Source of the DNA: Streptomyces albireticuli
GTDB taxonomy: Bacteria > Actinomycetota > Actinomycetes > Streptomycetales > Streptomycetaceae
Direction of reading: 5' to 3'
DNA: 64,000 nt
Assembly (NCBI RefSeq): GCF_021228125.1
Contig: NZ_JAJQQS010000004.1
Span: 459,939 to 523,938, forward strand
Under the pieces are notes generated by a model. The model made no database searches. It was not told the DNA's origin and saw nothing but the letters and a program-made list of their open reading frames with translations. Of this stretch, positions 26,733 through 35,267 are shown piece after piece. Numbering within the stretch: the first letter of the stretch is position 1; the number at the start of each line of letters is the position of its first letter. The position numbers and the translations under genes are program-made.

Positions 26733-27818
26733 TCACTGCCGGAGCGACCAGCCCCGCTCCTGGAGGGTCTCGATCAGGGCCGGCACCGCCGAGGGCTCGA
26801 CCATCAGCTGGATGTGACCGGCCTGCTGGCCGGCGGCGTGCTCGATGCGCACGTCCTCGATGTTGACCCCGGCCCGGCCCGCGTCCGCGAAGATCCGGGC
26901 GAGCTCGCCCGGCTGGTCGCCGATCAGGACCGTGACCGTCTCGTACACGGTGGGCGCGGAGCCGTGCTTGCCTGGCACCCGGACGCGGCCCGCGTTGCCG
27001 CGGCGCAGCACGTCCTCGATGCCGGCGGCGCCGTCCTCGCGCCGGTCCGCGTCGCCGGAGTCCAGGGCGCGCAGGGCGCGTACGGTCCCCTCCAGGTCGG
27101 CGGCGACGGCGGCGAGGACGTCGGCGACCGGTCCGGGGTTGGCGGAGAGGATGTCTATCCACATCCGGGGGTCGGAGGCGGCGATCCGGGTGACGTCGCG
27201 GATGCCCTGGCCGCACAGCCGTACGGCCGTCTCGTCGGCGTCCCGGAGGCGGGCCGCGACCATGCTGGAGACCAGCTGCGGGGTGTGCGAGACGAGGGCG
27301 ACGGCCCGGTCGTGGGCGTCCGCGTCCATGACGACGGGGACGGCGCGGCACAGGGCGACGAGCTCGAGGGCCAGGTTGAGGACCTCGGTGTCGGTGTCGC
27401 GGGTGGGGGTGAGCACCCAGGGGCGGCCCTCGAAGAGGTCGGCGGTGGCCGCCAGCGGGCCGGAGCGCTCCCGGCCGGCCATCGGGTGCGTGCCCAGGTA
27501 GGTGGTGAGGTCGACGCCGAGGGCCTCCAGCTCGCGGCGCGGGCCGCCCTTGACGCTGGCCACGTCGAGGTAGCCGCGGGCGGCGCCGCCGCGTATGGCC
27601 TCGGCGAGGGTGGCCGCGACGTGCGCGGGCGGCACGGCGACTATGGCGAGGTCCACCGGGCCCTCCGGGGCCCGGTCGGTGCCGGCGCCGAGGGCCGCGG
27701 CCGTCTCCGCCTGGGCCGGGTCGTGGTCCACGAGGTGGACGTGGACGCCACGGCCGGCGAGGGCGAGGGCGGCCGAGGTGCCGATCAGTCCGGTACCGAT
27801 GACGAGGGCGGTTCTCAC
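26733..27818 (-). CDS. tyrA: Prephenate dehydrogenase with C-terminal ACT domain
   Basis: This 361-aa enzyme of tyrosine biosynthesis begins with the dinucleotide motif GTGLIGTSAALALAG. Active-site blocks are GTHPMAGRERSGP, DRAVALVSHTPQLVSSMVA and GIRDVTRIAASDPRMWIDIL. An ACT domain at about residues 290-361 (VTVLIGDQPGELARIFADAG then GVNIEDVRIEHA) is the expected site of feedback control by an amino acid. GTG 27818 has AGGA eight bases upstream. No aroH-type chorismate mutase gene is adjacent in this window. Confidence 0.95.
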   Translation of the reverse strand: MRTALVIGTGLIGTSAALALAGRGVHVHLVDHDPAQAETAAALGAGTDRAPEGPVDLAIVAVPPAHVAATLAEAIRGGAARGYLDVASVKGGPRRELEALGVDLTTYLGTHPMAGRERSGPLAATADLFEGRPWVLTPTRDTDTEVLNLALELVALCRAVPVVMDADAHDRAVALVSHTPQLVSSMVAARLRDADETAVRLCGQGIRDVTRIAASDPRMWIDILSANPGPVADVLAAVAADLEGTVRALRALDSGDADRREDGAAGIEDVLRRGNAGRVRVPGKHGSAPTVYETVTVLIGDQPGELARIFADAGRAGVNIEDVRIEHAAGQQAGHIQLMVEPSAVPALIETLQERGWSLRQ

Positions 27819-28082
27819 GGGCGAAGTCCTTGCGGGAGGCGGCCGGGGGACACGGGGTGCGGTGCCACGGGCGCTCGGTGCGGCCGCGGACCGGACCGGC
27901 GTGGCGTGCCCGACCAGCCTAGTCAGCGCGGCGGGCGGATGTGCGGGGCGGCCCGATCGGCGTACGCCCGGGCGTCCGGCCCGGGTCCCGGACCGGGCCG
28001 CCCCGGTCGCCCCGGTCGGCTCGGTGCGGCTCGGGAGTCGCCCTCCACGACGGGCGGGCCCGCGTCCGGTACAACCATGTAC

Positions 28083-28445
28083 ATGATCTACCACGTGGTG
28101 CCCCTGGACGACTGGCTGGCCGTGCCCGACCGCCCGTACTCCCCCGCCTCCCTCTCCGACGAGGGCTTCGTGCACTGCTCCCCGGACGAGGAGACCACGC
28201 TCGCGGTCGTCACGGCCTTCTACCGCGCGACGCCCGGCCCGCTGATGGTGCTGCTGATCGACGAGCACAAGCTGGACGTCATGGTCCGCTGGGAGGCGGC
28301 CGATCCGGCACCGCCGCCCGGCGTCCCGGAGGGGACGCTCTTCCCGCACGTCTTCGGGCGGATCAACCGGGACGCGGTCGACGGGATGATGGAGGTCCAG
28401 CGGGACGAGGAGGGTCGCGCGACGGGCCTGGCCGTCTGGTCCTGA
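28083..28445 (+). CDS. DUF952 domain protein
   Basis: This 120-aa protein matches DUF952 from its first residues: MIYHVVPLDDWLAVPDRPYS, SLSDEGFVHCSPDEETTLAV, then LMVLLIDEHKLDVMVRWE and TLFPHVFGRINRDAV. Function is unknown; the family is distantly related to ADP-ribosyl-binding folds by some classifications. ATG 28083 is preferred over ATG 28077 because the family starts MIYH and because TACAAC at 28070 ends seven bases before it, suggesting a leaderless mRNA. It is divergent from tyrA. Confidence 0.85.
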   Translation: MIYHVVPLDDWLAVPDRPYSPASLSDEGFVHCSPDEETTLAVVTAFYRATPGPLMVLLIDEHKLDVMVRWEAADPAPPPGVPEGTLFPHVFGRINRDAVDGMMEVQRDEEGRATGLAVWS

Positions 28446-28524
28446 GGCTTTCGGGGCCCTCGCGGCCACCGGGCGGCGGGAAACCCGGGTGACGTGGCCG
28501 TCCGGGGGCGGTCACAATCGCCCC

Positions 28525-29229
28525 ATGCGCCCCGGAACACCACTCTCCCCCGATCACGCCCTGGTGACCGGACACTCGGTCTACACCTGTGTGATGGGGT
28601 CGCGCGCCTTCGGCCTGGCCACGGAGGCGAGCGACACCGACCGCCGGGGCGTCTACGTGGCGCCCACCCCGCTGTTCTGGGGTTTCACCAAGCCGCCCAC
28701 GCATGTGGAGGGGCCGGGCGAGGAGCGGTTCTCCTGGGAGCTGGAGCGCTTCTGCGAGCTGGCCCTGCGGGGCAACCCCAACATCCTGGAGTGCTTGCAC
28801 TCCCCGCTCGTCGAGCACGCCGACGCCACCGGCCTGGAGCTGCTCGGACTGCGCGACGCGTTCCTCTCGCAGCGGGTCCGGCAGTCCTTCGCCGGTTACG
28901 CCGTGTCGCAGCGCAAGAAGCTCGACGCGGAGATCCGCGGGCGCGGCGCGCCGCGCTGGAAGCACGCGATGCACCTGCTGCGGCTGCTGACCAGCTGCCG
29001 CGATCTGCTGCGCACCGGCCGGCTCGTCATCGAGGTGGGCGAGGAGCGGGAGCGCCTGCTGGCGGTCCGGCGCGGCGAGCTGACCTGGGCGGAGGTGGAG
29101 TCGTGGCTCGGGCGGCTGTGGGAGGAGAACGAGACGGCGGGGGCGGGGTCCCCGCTGCCGGTGGAGCCGGACGTGGCGCGGGTGGAGGACTTTCTGGTGC
29201 GGGTGCGGCGGGGGTCGGCGGGGGCTTGA
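28525..29229 (+). CDS. Predicted nucleotidyltransferase (COG3541 type)
   Basis: This 234-aa protein has the minimal nucleotidyltransferase signature of the pol beta superfamily: VMGSRAFGLATEASDTDRRG, with the two metal-binding positions as D-x-D in SDTDRRGVY. The conserved second block is ELERFCELALRGNPNILECL, then KHAMHLLRLL. CACAAT at 28513-28518 ends six bases before ATG 28525, so it may be leaderless. A second member of the same superfamily lies 200 nt away in convergent orientation. Known relatives pair with RNA ligases or kinases, but none is here. Confidence 0.85.
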   Translation: MRPGTPLSPDHALVTGHSVYTCVMGSRAFGLATEASDTDRRGVYVAPTPLFWGFTKPPTHVEGPGEERFSWELERFCELALRGNPNILECLHSPLVEHADATGLELLGLRDAFLSQRVRQSFAGYAVSQRKKLDAEIRGRGAPRWKHAMHLLRLLTSCRDLLRTGRLVIEVGEERERLLAVRRGELTWAEVESWLGRLWEENETAGAGSPLPVEPDVARVEDFLVRVRRGSAGA

Positions 29230-29400
29230 TCCCCTACCCGCCCCTTCCCGTGACCGGGGGCTTCGCCCCCGGCCCCCTTTCCGCGCTGCCGCGCGGTGGC
29301 CTCAAACGCCGGCCGGGCTGGATTCCGCCTCTGTCCGAGCTCGGCTTTCCGCCCGTGCCGGGCGACAAACCAACCCGTCCGGCGCTTGAGGACCGGGGTC
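29230..29400. repeat. Composite Streptomyces hairpin repeat, copy 1 (reverse orientation)
   Basis: Between the two convergent nucleotidyltransferases lie CCCCTACCCGCCCCTTCCCG, then the hairpin CCGGGGGCTTCGCCCCCGG, then the long inverted repeat CCTCAAACGCCGG ... CCGGCGCTTGAGG (29300-29391). The same modules recur near 47213, 48587, 50630 and 58625. It probably terminates both genes. Confidence 0.75.
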
Positions 29401-29427
29401 CGGGGCGTCGGCGCCGTGCGGGCCGGC

Positions 29428-30225
29428 CTAGGCCCCGAGCCGGGCCCGCACCACCAGGTCGTGCAGGGCGTCGTGCGTCTCGCGCGAAGGGCTCTCCGGC
29501 AGGAGCGACCCGTCCTGGGCCGCCTCCAGCTCCGCGTGCAGCGCCTCGACGTCCGCCTGGGCCCGCACCACGTCGACCAGGCCCCCCAGCGGCCCCTGCT
29601 CGGCCTCCGCCTTCGCCGCGATCAGCTCACGGACGTAGCCGGGGGCGGTCACATGGCCGAGCAGCGTGGGGAGGTGGGCCTCGACCTCGCCGCTGCGCAT
29701 CAGATGGATGCCGGTGAGCAGCACCCGCAGGGTGTAGAGCAGCGGCTTCAGCCCGTGCCGCTTCTCGAAGAGCCGCCACTGTGTGACCGCGAAGCCGCGG
29801 TAGTGGTGGGCGTGGTTGCGGGTGAGGACGCCCGGGGCCAGCGCGATCAGCTCGGCGTGCGCGTCCGTGCTGCGGACCACCAGCGGCGAGAGGAGCTGCT
29901 CCAGGACATAGCCGTTGCGGCGCAGCATCATCCGGACGAACTTCCGCAGGTCATGGGTGACGAGATCCATCTCGACACCGTCCCGCGGCCCGGTCACGGT
30001 CCGGGTCTCCTCGCCCTCACGGAGCCCGATCAGGTCTTCCAGCGGCAGCAGATGGACCCCCCGCAGGTCCACGTCCGAGTCGCGTGACGGGAAGCCGTAC
30101 AGATGGGCTCCGGAAACGGTCGCGAAGACGAGCGGGTGCCCCTGCTCCGCGAGCACGGGCGACAGGTCCGCGTCCGGCAGTCCGGCGTCCCGCAGCCGGT
30201 CCGCTCCTATCTCCATATTTTTCAT
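29428..30225 (-). CDS. Nucleotidyltransferase domain protein (COG3541 type)
   Basis: This 265-aa protein has the same superfamily core as the gene at 28525: FATVSGAHLYGFPSRDSDVD then LRGVHLL, with D-x-D as DSDVD, and a second block VEMDLVTHDLRKFVRMMLRR then NGYVLEQLLSPLVV. The C-terminal part is helical. It starts 41 nt after the rluB stop on the same strand, so it may be cotranscribed with the scp/rluB operon. ATG 30225 has no evident ribosome site. Confidence 0.82.
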   Translation of the reverse strand: MKNMEIGADRLRDAGLPDADLSPVLAEQGHPLVFATVSGAHLYGFPSRDSDVDLRGVHLLPLEDLIGLREGEETRTVTGPRDGVEMDLVTHDLRKFVRMMLRRNGYVLEQLLSPLVVRSTDAHAELIALAPGVLTRNHAHHYRGFAVTQWRLFEKRHGLKPLLYTLRVLLTGIHLMRSGEVEAHLPTLLGHVTAPGYVRELIAAKAEAEQGPLGGLVDVVRAQADVEALHAELEAAQDGSLLPESPSRETHDALHDLVVRARLGA

Positions 30226-30266
30226 GGATCAAGCATTCCAGCTGCGGGATCGCCGGTCCCGGGGTT

Positions 30267-31511
30267 TTAGAGATCCACCTCGCGCATCAGCATGCCGACC
30301 TCGGTGTTGGTCAGACGGCGCAGCCAGCCGGACTTCTGGTCACCGAGCGGGATCGGGCCGAAGCCGGTGCGGACCAGCTTCTCGACCGGGAAGCCGGCCT
30401 CGGCGAGCATCCGGCGCACGATGTGCTTCCGGCCCTCGTGGAGGGTCACCTCGACCAGGTAGTTCTTGCCGGTCTGCTGGATGACCCGGAAGTTGTCGGC
30501 GCGGGCCCAGCCGTCCTCCAGCTGGATGCCGCTCTTGAGCTGCTTGCCGATGTCGCGCGGCAGCGGGCCCGTGATGGCCGCCAGGTAGGTCTTCTGGACG
30601 CCGTACTTGGGGTGCGTGAGGCGGTGGGCCAGCTCACCGTGGTTGGTGAGCAGGATGATGCCCTCGGTCTCCGTGTCGAGACGGCCGACGTGGAAGAGCC
30701 GGGTCTCGCGGTTGGTGACGTAGTCGCCGAGGCACTGGCGGCCGTCGGGGTCCTCCATGGTGGAGACGACGCCGGCCGGCTTGTTGAGCGCGAAGAAGAG
30801 GTAGGACTGGGTGGCGACCGTGAGGCCGTCGACCTTGATCTCGTCCTTCTCCGGGTCCACGCGCAGGCCCTGCTCGGTGACGATCTCGCCGTTGACCTCG
30901 ACGCGGGACATCTCGATCAGCTCTTCGCAGGCGCGCCGCGAGCCCATGCCCGCCCGGGCCAGCACCTTCTGGAGGCGCTCGCCCTCCTGCTCGGCGCCGG
31001 GGAAGGTCTTGGGCGTCTTGATCTGCGGCTTGTTGTGCCGCTCCCGGTTGCGCTCCTCGATCTTGGCGTCGAGCTCGCGCGGACGGCCCGGGAGCGTACG
31101 GCCACGGGCGGGGCCGCTGGCCCGGCCGCCGGAGCCCGCCGTGGGGCTCTTGCGCGGGCCGCCCTTGGCGCCACCACGGGCCGCCGCGCCACGGGCGCCG
31201 CGGTTCTCCGGGGCGTCGTTGCCCACGTCGTAGCGGCGCTCCTCGGGGCGCGGCCGGCGCGGACGCTGCTCCTGCTGCCTGTCGTCGCGACGGGCGCCGT
31301 CACGGCCGCCGTCGAAACGACCGCCGCCGGAGCGGCCGCCCTCGGACCGGCCACCGCCGGAGCGGCCACCGGAACGGCCGCCCTCGGGGCGCCCGCCGCC
31401 GGACCGGCCGCCGCCCGCGCGTCCGCCCCCGGAGGCCGGACGGGGAGCTCCCGCTCGCCCGCCCCGGTCGTCCCGGTTGCCGCTTCCGCTGTTCCTGCCG
31501 CTGCTTCGCAT
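30267..31511 (-). CDS. rluB: 23S rRNA pseudouridine synthase, RluB/RsuA family, with Arg/Gly-rich N-terminus
   Basis: This 414-aa protein has an S4 RNA-binding domain at about residues 175-220 (RLQKVLARAGMGSRRACEEL, then VNGEIVT). The catalytic domain holds the active-site Asp in VGRLDTETEGIILLTNHGEL and the KLVRTGFGPIPLGD end typical of RluB/RsuA. The first roughly 165 residues are a disordered tract of GGRSGGG-type repeats with many Arg, much longer than in E. coli. Its ATG overlaps the scpB stop as TGATG. Linkage to scpAB is widespread in Gram-positives. Confidence 0.95.
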   Translation of the reverse strand: MRSSGRNSGSGNRDDRGGRAGAPRPASGGGRAGGGRSGGGRPEGGRSGGRSGGGRSEGGRSGGGRFDGGRDGARRDDRQQEQRPRRPRPEERRYDVGNDAPENRGARGAAARGGAKGGPRKSPTAGSGGRASGPARGRTLPGRPRELDAKIEERNRERHNKPQIKTPKTFPGAEQEGERLQKVLARAGMGSRRACEELIEMSRVEVNGEIVTEQGLRVDPEKDEIKVDGLTVATQSYLFFALNKPAGVVSTMEDPDGRQCLGDYVTNRETRLFHVGRLDTETEGIILLTNHGELAHRLTHPKYGVQKTYLAAITGPLPRDIGKQLKSGIQLEDGWARADNFRVIQQTGKNYLVEVTLHEGRKHIVRRMLAEAGFPVEKLVRTGFGPIPLGDQKSGWLRRLTNTEVGMLMREVDL

Positions 31512-32212
31512 CAAAGTTCCGTCTTGTCGTCCGCTTCGGTGTCCGGTGCGTCCGGATCGAACGACGGCACACCTTCCTGAGTGTCGCCTTCGATCGCGTC
31601 CGCCTCGGGGAGAAAGGGCGCGAGCTCCGGGAGCTCGTCCAGGCCCCGCAGGCCCATTCGCTCCAGAAAGTAGTTCGTCGTCCTGTACAGGATCGCACCT
31701 GTTTCGGGTTCCGTCCCCGTCTCCTCCACCAGACCCCGCTGGAGGAGGGTGCGCATGACGCCGTCGCAGTTCACCCCGCGGACCGCGGAGACCCTCGAAC
31801 GGCTGACCGGCTGACGGTACGCGACGACGGCCAGAGTCTCCAGCGCGGCCTGGGTCAGCCGGGCCTGCCGGCCGTCGAGGACGAACGCCTCCACGGCGTC
31901 GGCGTACTCCGGGCGGGTGGAGAACCGCCAGCCGCCGGCGATCTCGCGCAGCTCGAACCCGCGCCCCTGGGCGGTGTACTCCGCGGCCAGGCCGCGGAGC
32001 GCCTCGGTGATCTCGCGCCGGGGCCGCTGGAGGACCCGGGCGAGGTACTCCTCGGCCACGGGCTCGTCCACGACCATCAGGACGGCCTCCAGGGCGGGTG
32101 CCAGGGCGAGCCCGGCCACGTCCCGCGGCCCGGCGGGCGGCGGCGTCCGGCCCGCGTCCGCCCCGGCATCCGTGTCCACGGCCGTCGCCCCGCTGTCCGT
32201 CGCACCGTTCAC
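31511..32212 (-). CDS. scpB: Segregation and condensation protein ScpB
   Basis: This 233-aa protein has two winged-helix domains: ALEAVLMVVDEPVAEEYLAR at the first, and TQAALETLAVVAYRQPVSRS then VNCDGVMRTLLQRGLVEETG at the second. ScpB binds ScpA, which bridges SMC heads to form the condensin complex. An Ala/Thr/Asp-rich N-terminal tail and acidic C-terminal tail flank the core. GTG 32212 overlaps the scpA stop by four bases. Confidence 0.97.
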   Translation of the reverse strand: MNGATDSGATAVDTDAGADAGRTPPPAGPRDVAGLALAPALEAVLMVVDEPVAEEYLARVLQRPRREITEALRGLAAEYTAQGRGFELREIAGGWRFSTRPEYADAVEAFVLDGRQARLTQAALETLAVVAYRQPVSRSRVSAVRGVNCDGVMRTLLQRGLVEETGTEPETGAILYRTTNYFLERMGLRGLDELPELAPFLPEADAIEGDTQEGVPSFDPDAPDTEADDKTEL

Positions 32213-33198
32213 GCCGGCTCCTCCTTCGTGTCCTCGGACCCGTCGGACCCGTCTTCCCGCGTCTCCCGGTCGAATTCGTCCGTCACCACCGGCAGGGCCT
32301 CCTCCGCGCCCGTCCAGCGGACCGTCAGCGCGCCCAGGGCCAGCTCCTGGTCCAGGGCGACCGCCCGCTCGCGGTAGAGCTCCAGGAGGGCGAGGAAGCG
32401 CGCCACGACCGTCAGGGTGTCGGGGGCGTCCCGGGTGAGGTCGCCGAAGGTCGCCGTGCCGGCCACCCGCAGCCGGGCCACCACGACCCGGGCCTGCTCC
32501 CGGACGCTGACCAGCGGCGCGTGGATGTGCTCGGTGAGGACCTGGGGCTCGGCCCGGGGCCGCATCGCCTTCACGGCCAGCTCGGCGAGGCCGCGCGGGC
32601 CGATGCCGAGGACGACCTCGGGCAGCAGCTCCGCGTGGTGCGGCTCCAGGCCGACGGTGCGCGGGTGGCGGTGCTCCTCGGCCGCCAGCCGCTCGCCGAA
32701 GATGTCCGCGACCTTCTTGTACGCGCGGTACTGCAGCAGCCGCGCGAACAGCAGGTCCCGGGCCTCCAGCAGGGCGAGGTCGGCCTCGTCCTCGACCTCG
32801 GCGGCCGGCAGCAGCCGGGCCGTCTTGAGGTCGAGGAGGGTGGCCGCGACCACCAGGAACTCGGTGGTCTGGTCGAGGTCCCAGTCCGGTCCCATGGCGC
32901 GGATGTGTGCCATGAACTCGTCGGTGACCTTCGACAGCGCGACCTCGGTGACGTCCAGCTTGTGCCGGGAGATCAGCTGGAGCAGCAGGTCGAAGGGGCC
33001 CTCGAAGTTGTCGAGCCGGACGGTGAACCGGCCGTCGTCGGCGGCCTCCGGCCCCGGAGGGCCTTCGGGCGCGTTCCCCGGGACCTCCCCTGCCGCCCGG
33101 GCGCTTCCCGGGCCGTCGCCGGGCGGCGTCGGCGGCTCCCGGTCCGGCGCACCGTGCCCCAGGGGGCGGCGGGCCGGGGAGGAGGCGGCTACGGGCAT
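32209..33198 (-). CDS. scpA: Segregation and condensation protein ScpA (kleisin)
   Basis: This 329-aa kleisin has the N-terminal SMC-neck binding region VRLDNFEGPFDLLLQLISRH then KLDVTEVALSKVTDEF, and a C-terminal winged helix. The first roughly 55 residues are Pro/Gly/Ala-rich and disordered. ATG 33198 is the likeliest start; the site before it is weak. It follows a 176-aa partner gene by 65 nt and is coupled to scpB. Confidence 0.96.
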   Translation of the reverse strand: MPVAASSPARRPLGHGAPDREPPTPPGDGPGSARAAGEVPGNAPEGPPGPEAADDGRFTVRLDNFEGPFDLLLQLISRHKLDVTEVALSKVTDEFMAHIRAMGPDWDLDQTTEFLVVAATLLDLKTARLLPAAEVEDEADLALLEARDLLFARLLQYRAYKKVADIFGERLAAEEHRHPRTVGLEPHHAELLPEVVLGIGPRGLAELAVKAMRPRAEPQVLTEHIHAPLVSVREQARVVVARLRVAGTATFGDLTRDAPDTLTVVARFLALLELYRERAVALDQELALGALTVRWTGAEEALPVVTDEFDRETREDGSDGSEDTKEEPA

Positions 33199-33263
33199 CG
33201 ACGTTCCAGGTGCGGGCGGAGAGCGGACCGTACGGCCCGACGGCAGGTTAGCGGCGGAGCCGC

Positions 33264-33794
33264 TCAGCGGCCGCGCAGGCGGCGCACGAGGATGCTCGCG
33301 TCGCCGCGGGACTCCAGGTCGGCGAGGACGACCGCGACGGCCTCCCGCACGATCCGGCCGCGGTCGACCGCGAGGCCGTGCTCGCCGCGCAGCACCAGCC
33401 GGGCGTGCTCGAGGTCCATGAGCTCCTCGGCGGAGACATAGACGGTGATCTTCTCGTCGTGGCGCTCGCGGCCGCTGGGCCGGCGGTTGGCACCCCGGCC
33501 GCGGCGGCGGCCCTGCGCGGGCGCCGGAGCGGCGGCGTCGCGGCCCGCGGCACCCTGCGCGGCCGTGCGCCGCTCGGCCGCCGGGTCCCGGTCGGTCGCG
33601 GCCGGACCCCGGCCGCCGGGCCCGGCGGCGCCCTCCTGGCCCGCCCCGCCGGTCTCCGGCCCCGAGCCGGACTCGCCGGCCGGGCCGGGGACCCGCGGAC
33701 CCGCCTCGGGGTTCGCCTGCCGGCGGGGGGAGGAGGGCTGGAGCCCGGTCCCCCCGGTGGTGCGGAACAGCTCGTCGGCGCCGGGCAGACTCAC
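33264..33794 (-). CDS. Unknown protein between parA-like and scpA, possible ribbon-helix-helix C-terminus
   Basis: This 176-aa protein has a long Gly/Pro/Ala/Arg-rich middle (residues about 15-105). The conserved C-terminal module is KITVYVSAEELMDLEHARLV, GEHGLAVDRGRIVREAVAVV and LADLESRGDASIL, which resembles a ribbon-helix-helix DNA-binding fold. GTG 33794 overlaps the parA stop as GTGA and is preferred over GTG 33806. By place and shape it could be the DNA-binding or adaptor partner of the ParA-like ATPase, taking the role ParB has elsewhere; this is inference. Confidence 0.72.
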   Translation of the reverse strand: MSLPGADELFRTTGGTGLQPSSPRRQANPEAGPRVPGPAGESGSGPETGGAGQEGAAGPGGRGPAATDRDPAAERRTAAQGAAGRDAAAPAPAQGRRRGRGANRRPSGRERHDEKITVYVSAEELMDLEHARLVLRGEHGLAVDRGRIVREAVAVVLADLESRGDASILVRRLRGR

Positions 33795-34978
33795 TCGGCG
33801 TGACACCGGGCGAGCACCTCCCTGGCGAGCTGACGGTAGGCGGCGGCGCCGACGGAGTTGGACGCGTACGTGGTGATGGGCTCGCCCGCGACCGTGGTCT
33901 CGGGGAAGCGGACCGTACGGCCGATGACCGTGTGGTAGACGTGGTCGTCGAACGCCTCGACCACCCGGGCCAGCACCTCGCGGCTGTGCACGGTCCGCGA
34001 GTCGTACATGGTGGCGAGGATGCCGTCCAGCTCCAGTTCGGGGTTGAGCCGCTCCTGGACCTTCTCGATCGTCTCGGTGAGCAGCGCCACACCGCGCAGC
34101 GCGAAGAACTCGCACTCCAGGGGGACGATCACCTTGTGAGCGGCCGTCAGGGCGTTGACGGTCAGCAGACCGAGCGACGGCTGGCAGTCGATGACGATGT
34201 AGTCGTAGTCCGCCAGCAGCGGCTTGAGGGCGCGCTGGAGGGTGGACTCGCGGGCGACCTCGCTGACGAGCTGCACCTCGGCCGCTGACAAATCGATATT
34301 GCTGGGCAGCAGGTCCATGTTGGGCACGGCGGTCTTCAGGAGGACCTCGTCGGCCGACATGCCCCGCTCCATGAGCAGGTTGTAGACCGTCAGGTCGAGC
34401 TCCATCGGGTTGACGCCGAGGCCGACGGAGAGCGCGCCCTGCGGGTCGAAGTCGACGAGCAGCACCCGGCGCCCGTACTCCGCGAGCGCGGCGCCCAGGT
34501 TGATGGTCGAGGTGGTCTTGCCGACCCCGCCCTTCTGGTTGCACATCGCGATGATCTTCGCGGGGCCGTGGTCGGTCAGCGGACCGGGGATGGGGAAGTA
34601 CGGCAGGGGACGCCCGGTCGGGCCGATGCGCTCGCGGCGCTGCCGGGCAGCGTCGGGCGCGAGGGTGGCCGCGTACTCGGGGTCGGGCTCGTACTCCGCG
34701 TCAGGGTCGTAGAAGTGCCCCTCGGGCACGTCCTCGTAGTCGGCGAGCCGGGCGGGATCCGCTCCGCCGCGGTCGCCGGCCATGGCGTTCACGTGATGGC
34801 CGTCCATGCTCTGGTGGGCTGTCGGTGTGCTCTGTGCTCTCTGCGTGCTCTGGATGCTCTGGTGTGCCGCGAAGGTGTGGACAGCGACGGAGCCGACAGC
34901 TTGGAGCCCCATGGGACTCTGGCCCTGCGCAGACATTCCTGGGTGACCACCCCCGGGAGCAAATGTCGACTCATTCAC
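33791..34978 (-). CDS. parA: ParA/Soj-like ATPase linked to scpAB
   Basis: This 395-aa protein has the deviant Walker A of ParA proteins in AMCNQKGGVGKTTSTINLGA, Walker A' in VLLVDFDPQGALSVGLG, and Walker B in YIVIDCQPSLGLLTVNAL. The N-terminal 140 residues (His/Gln/Ser-rich, then acidic) are not part of the ATPase. Classical parAB lies next to oriC in Streptomyces and no parB is here, so this is the second ParA homologue that sits upstream of scpA in actinobacteria. ATG 34978 is about 11 nt from GGAGGTAGG, so a start nearer 34936 is possible. Confidence 0.9.
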   Translation of the reverse strand: MNESTFAPGGGHPGMSAQGQSPMGLQAVGSVAVHTFAAHQSIQSTQRAQSTPTAHQSMDGHHVNAMAGDRGGADPARLADYEDVPEGHFYDPDAEYEPDPEYAATLAPDAARQRRERIGPTGRPLPYFPIPGPLTDHGPAKIIAMCNQKGGVGKTTSTINLGAALAEYGRRVLLVDFDPQGALSVGLGVNPMELDLTVYNLLMERGMSADEVLLKTAVPNMDLLPSNIDLSAAEVQLVSEVARESTLQRALKPLLADYDYIVIDCQPSLGLLTVNALTAAHKVIVPLECEFFALRGVALLTETIEKVQERLNPELELDGILATMYDSRTVHSREVLARVVEAFDDHVYHTVIGRTVRFPETTVAGEPITTYASNSVGAAAYRQLAREVLARCHAE

Positions 34979-35202
34979 AAGTCGTCCTACCTCCTTGGTG
35001 ACCAGGAAACATCTAGATAGGTCAGCGTTGCACCATGCCGACGGTTGGCGACTCTATGGCGTGTCGGCGGTCCGCAGCAACACAATCCGCCGGAGACGGC
35101 ACGATGTGTCGGCAATCGAACAGCCTTCTGTCAAGGGTGTACGGCCCACAACCCGGAAGTTTCACGGGGCGTCGAAACACCCGCGAAACGGGCGGTAAAC
35201 GG

Positions 35203-35237
35203 CCCGGCCGGACCTTGCTCAGCAAGGCCCGGCCGGG
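35203..35237 (-). terminator. Terminator of the alanine dehydrogenase gene
   Basis: A 9-bp plus 6-bp stem (CCCGGCCGG, one mismatch, CCTTGC) closes on a 3-nt loop, 30 nt downstream of the ald stop. No U tract follows. Confidence 0.75.
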
Positions 35238-35267
35238 TGCGCGCTCTTGGCGTGTCGTGTTGACGAC

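Noticed and set aside
35157..35186. GTTTC ... GAAAC inverted repeat near the parA-like gene, considered as a parS site
   Set aside because: The centre differs too much from the parS palindrome GTTTCACGTGAAAC, and chromosomal parS sites cluster near oriC.
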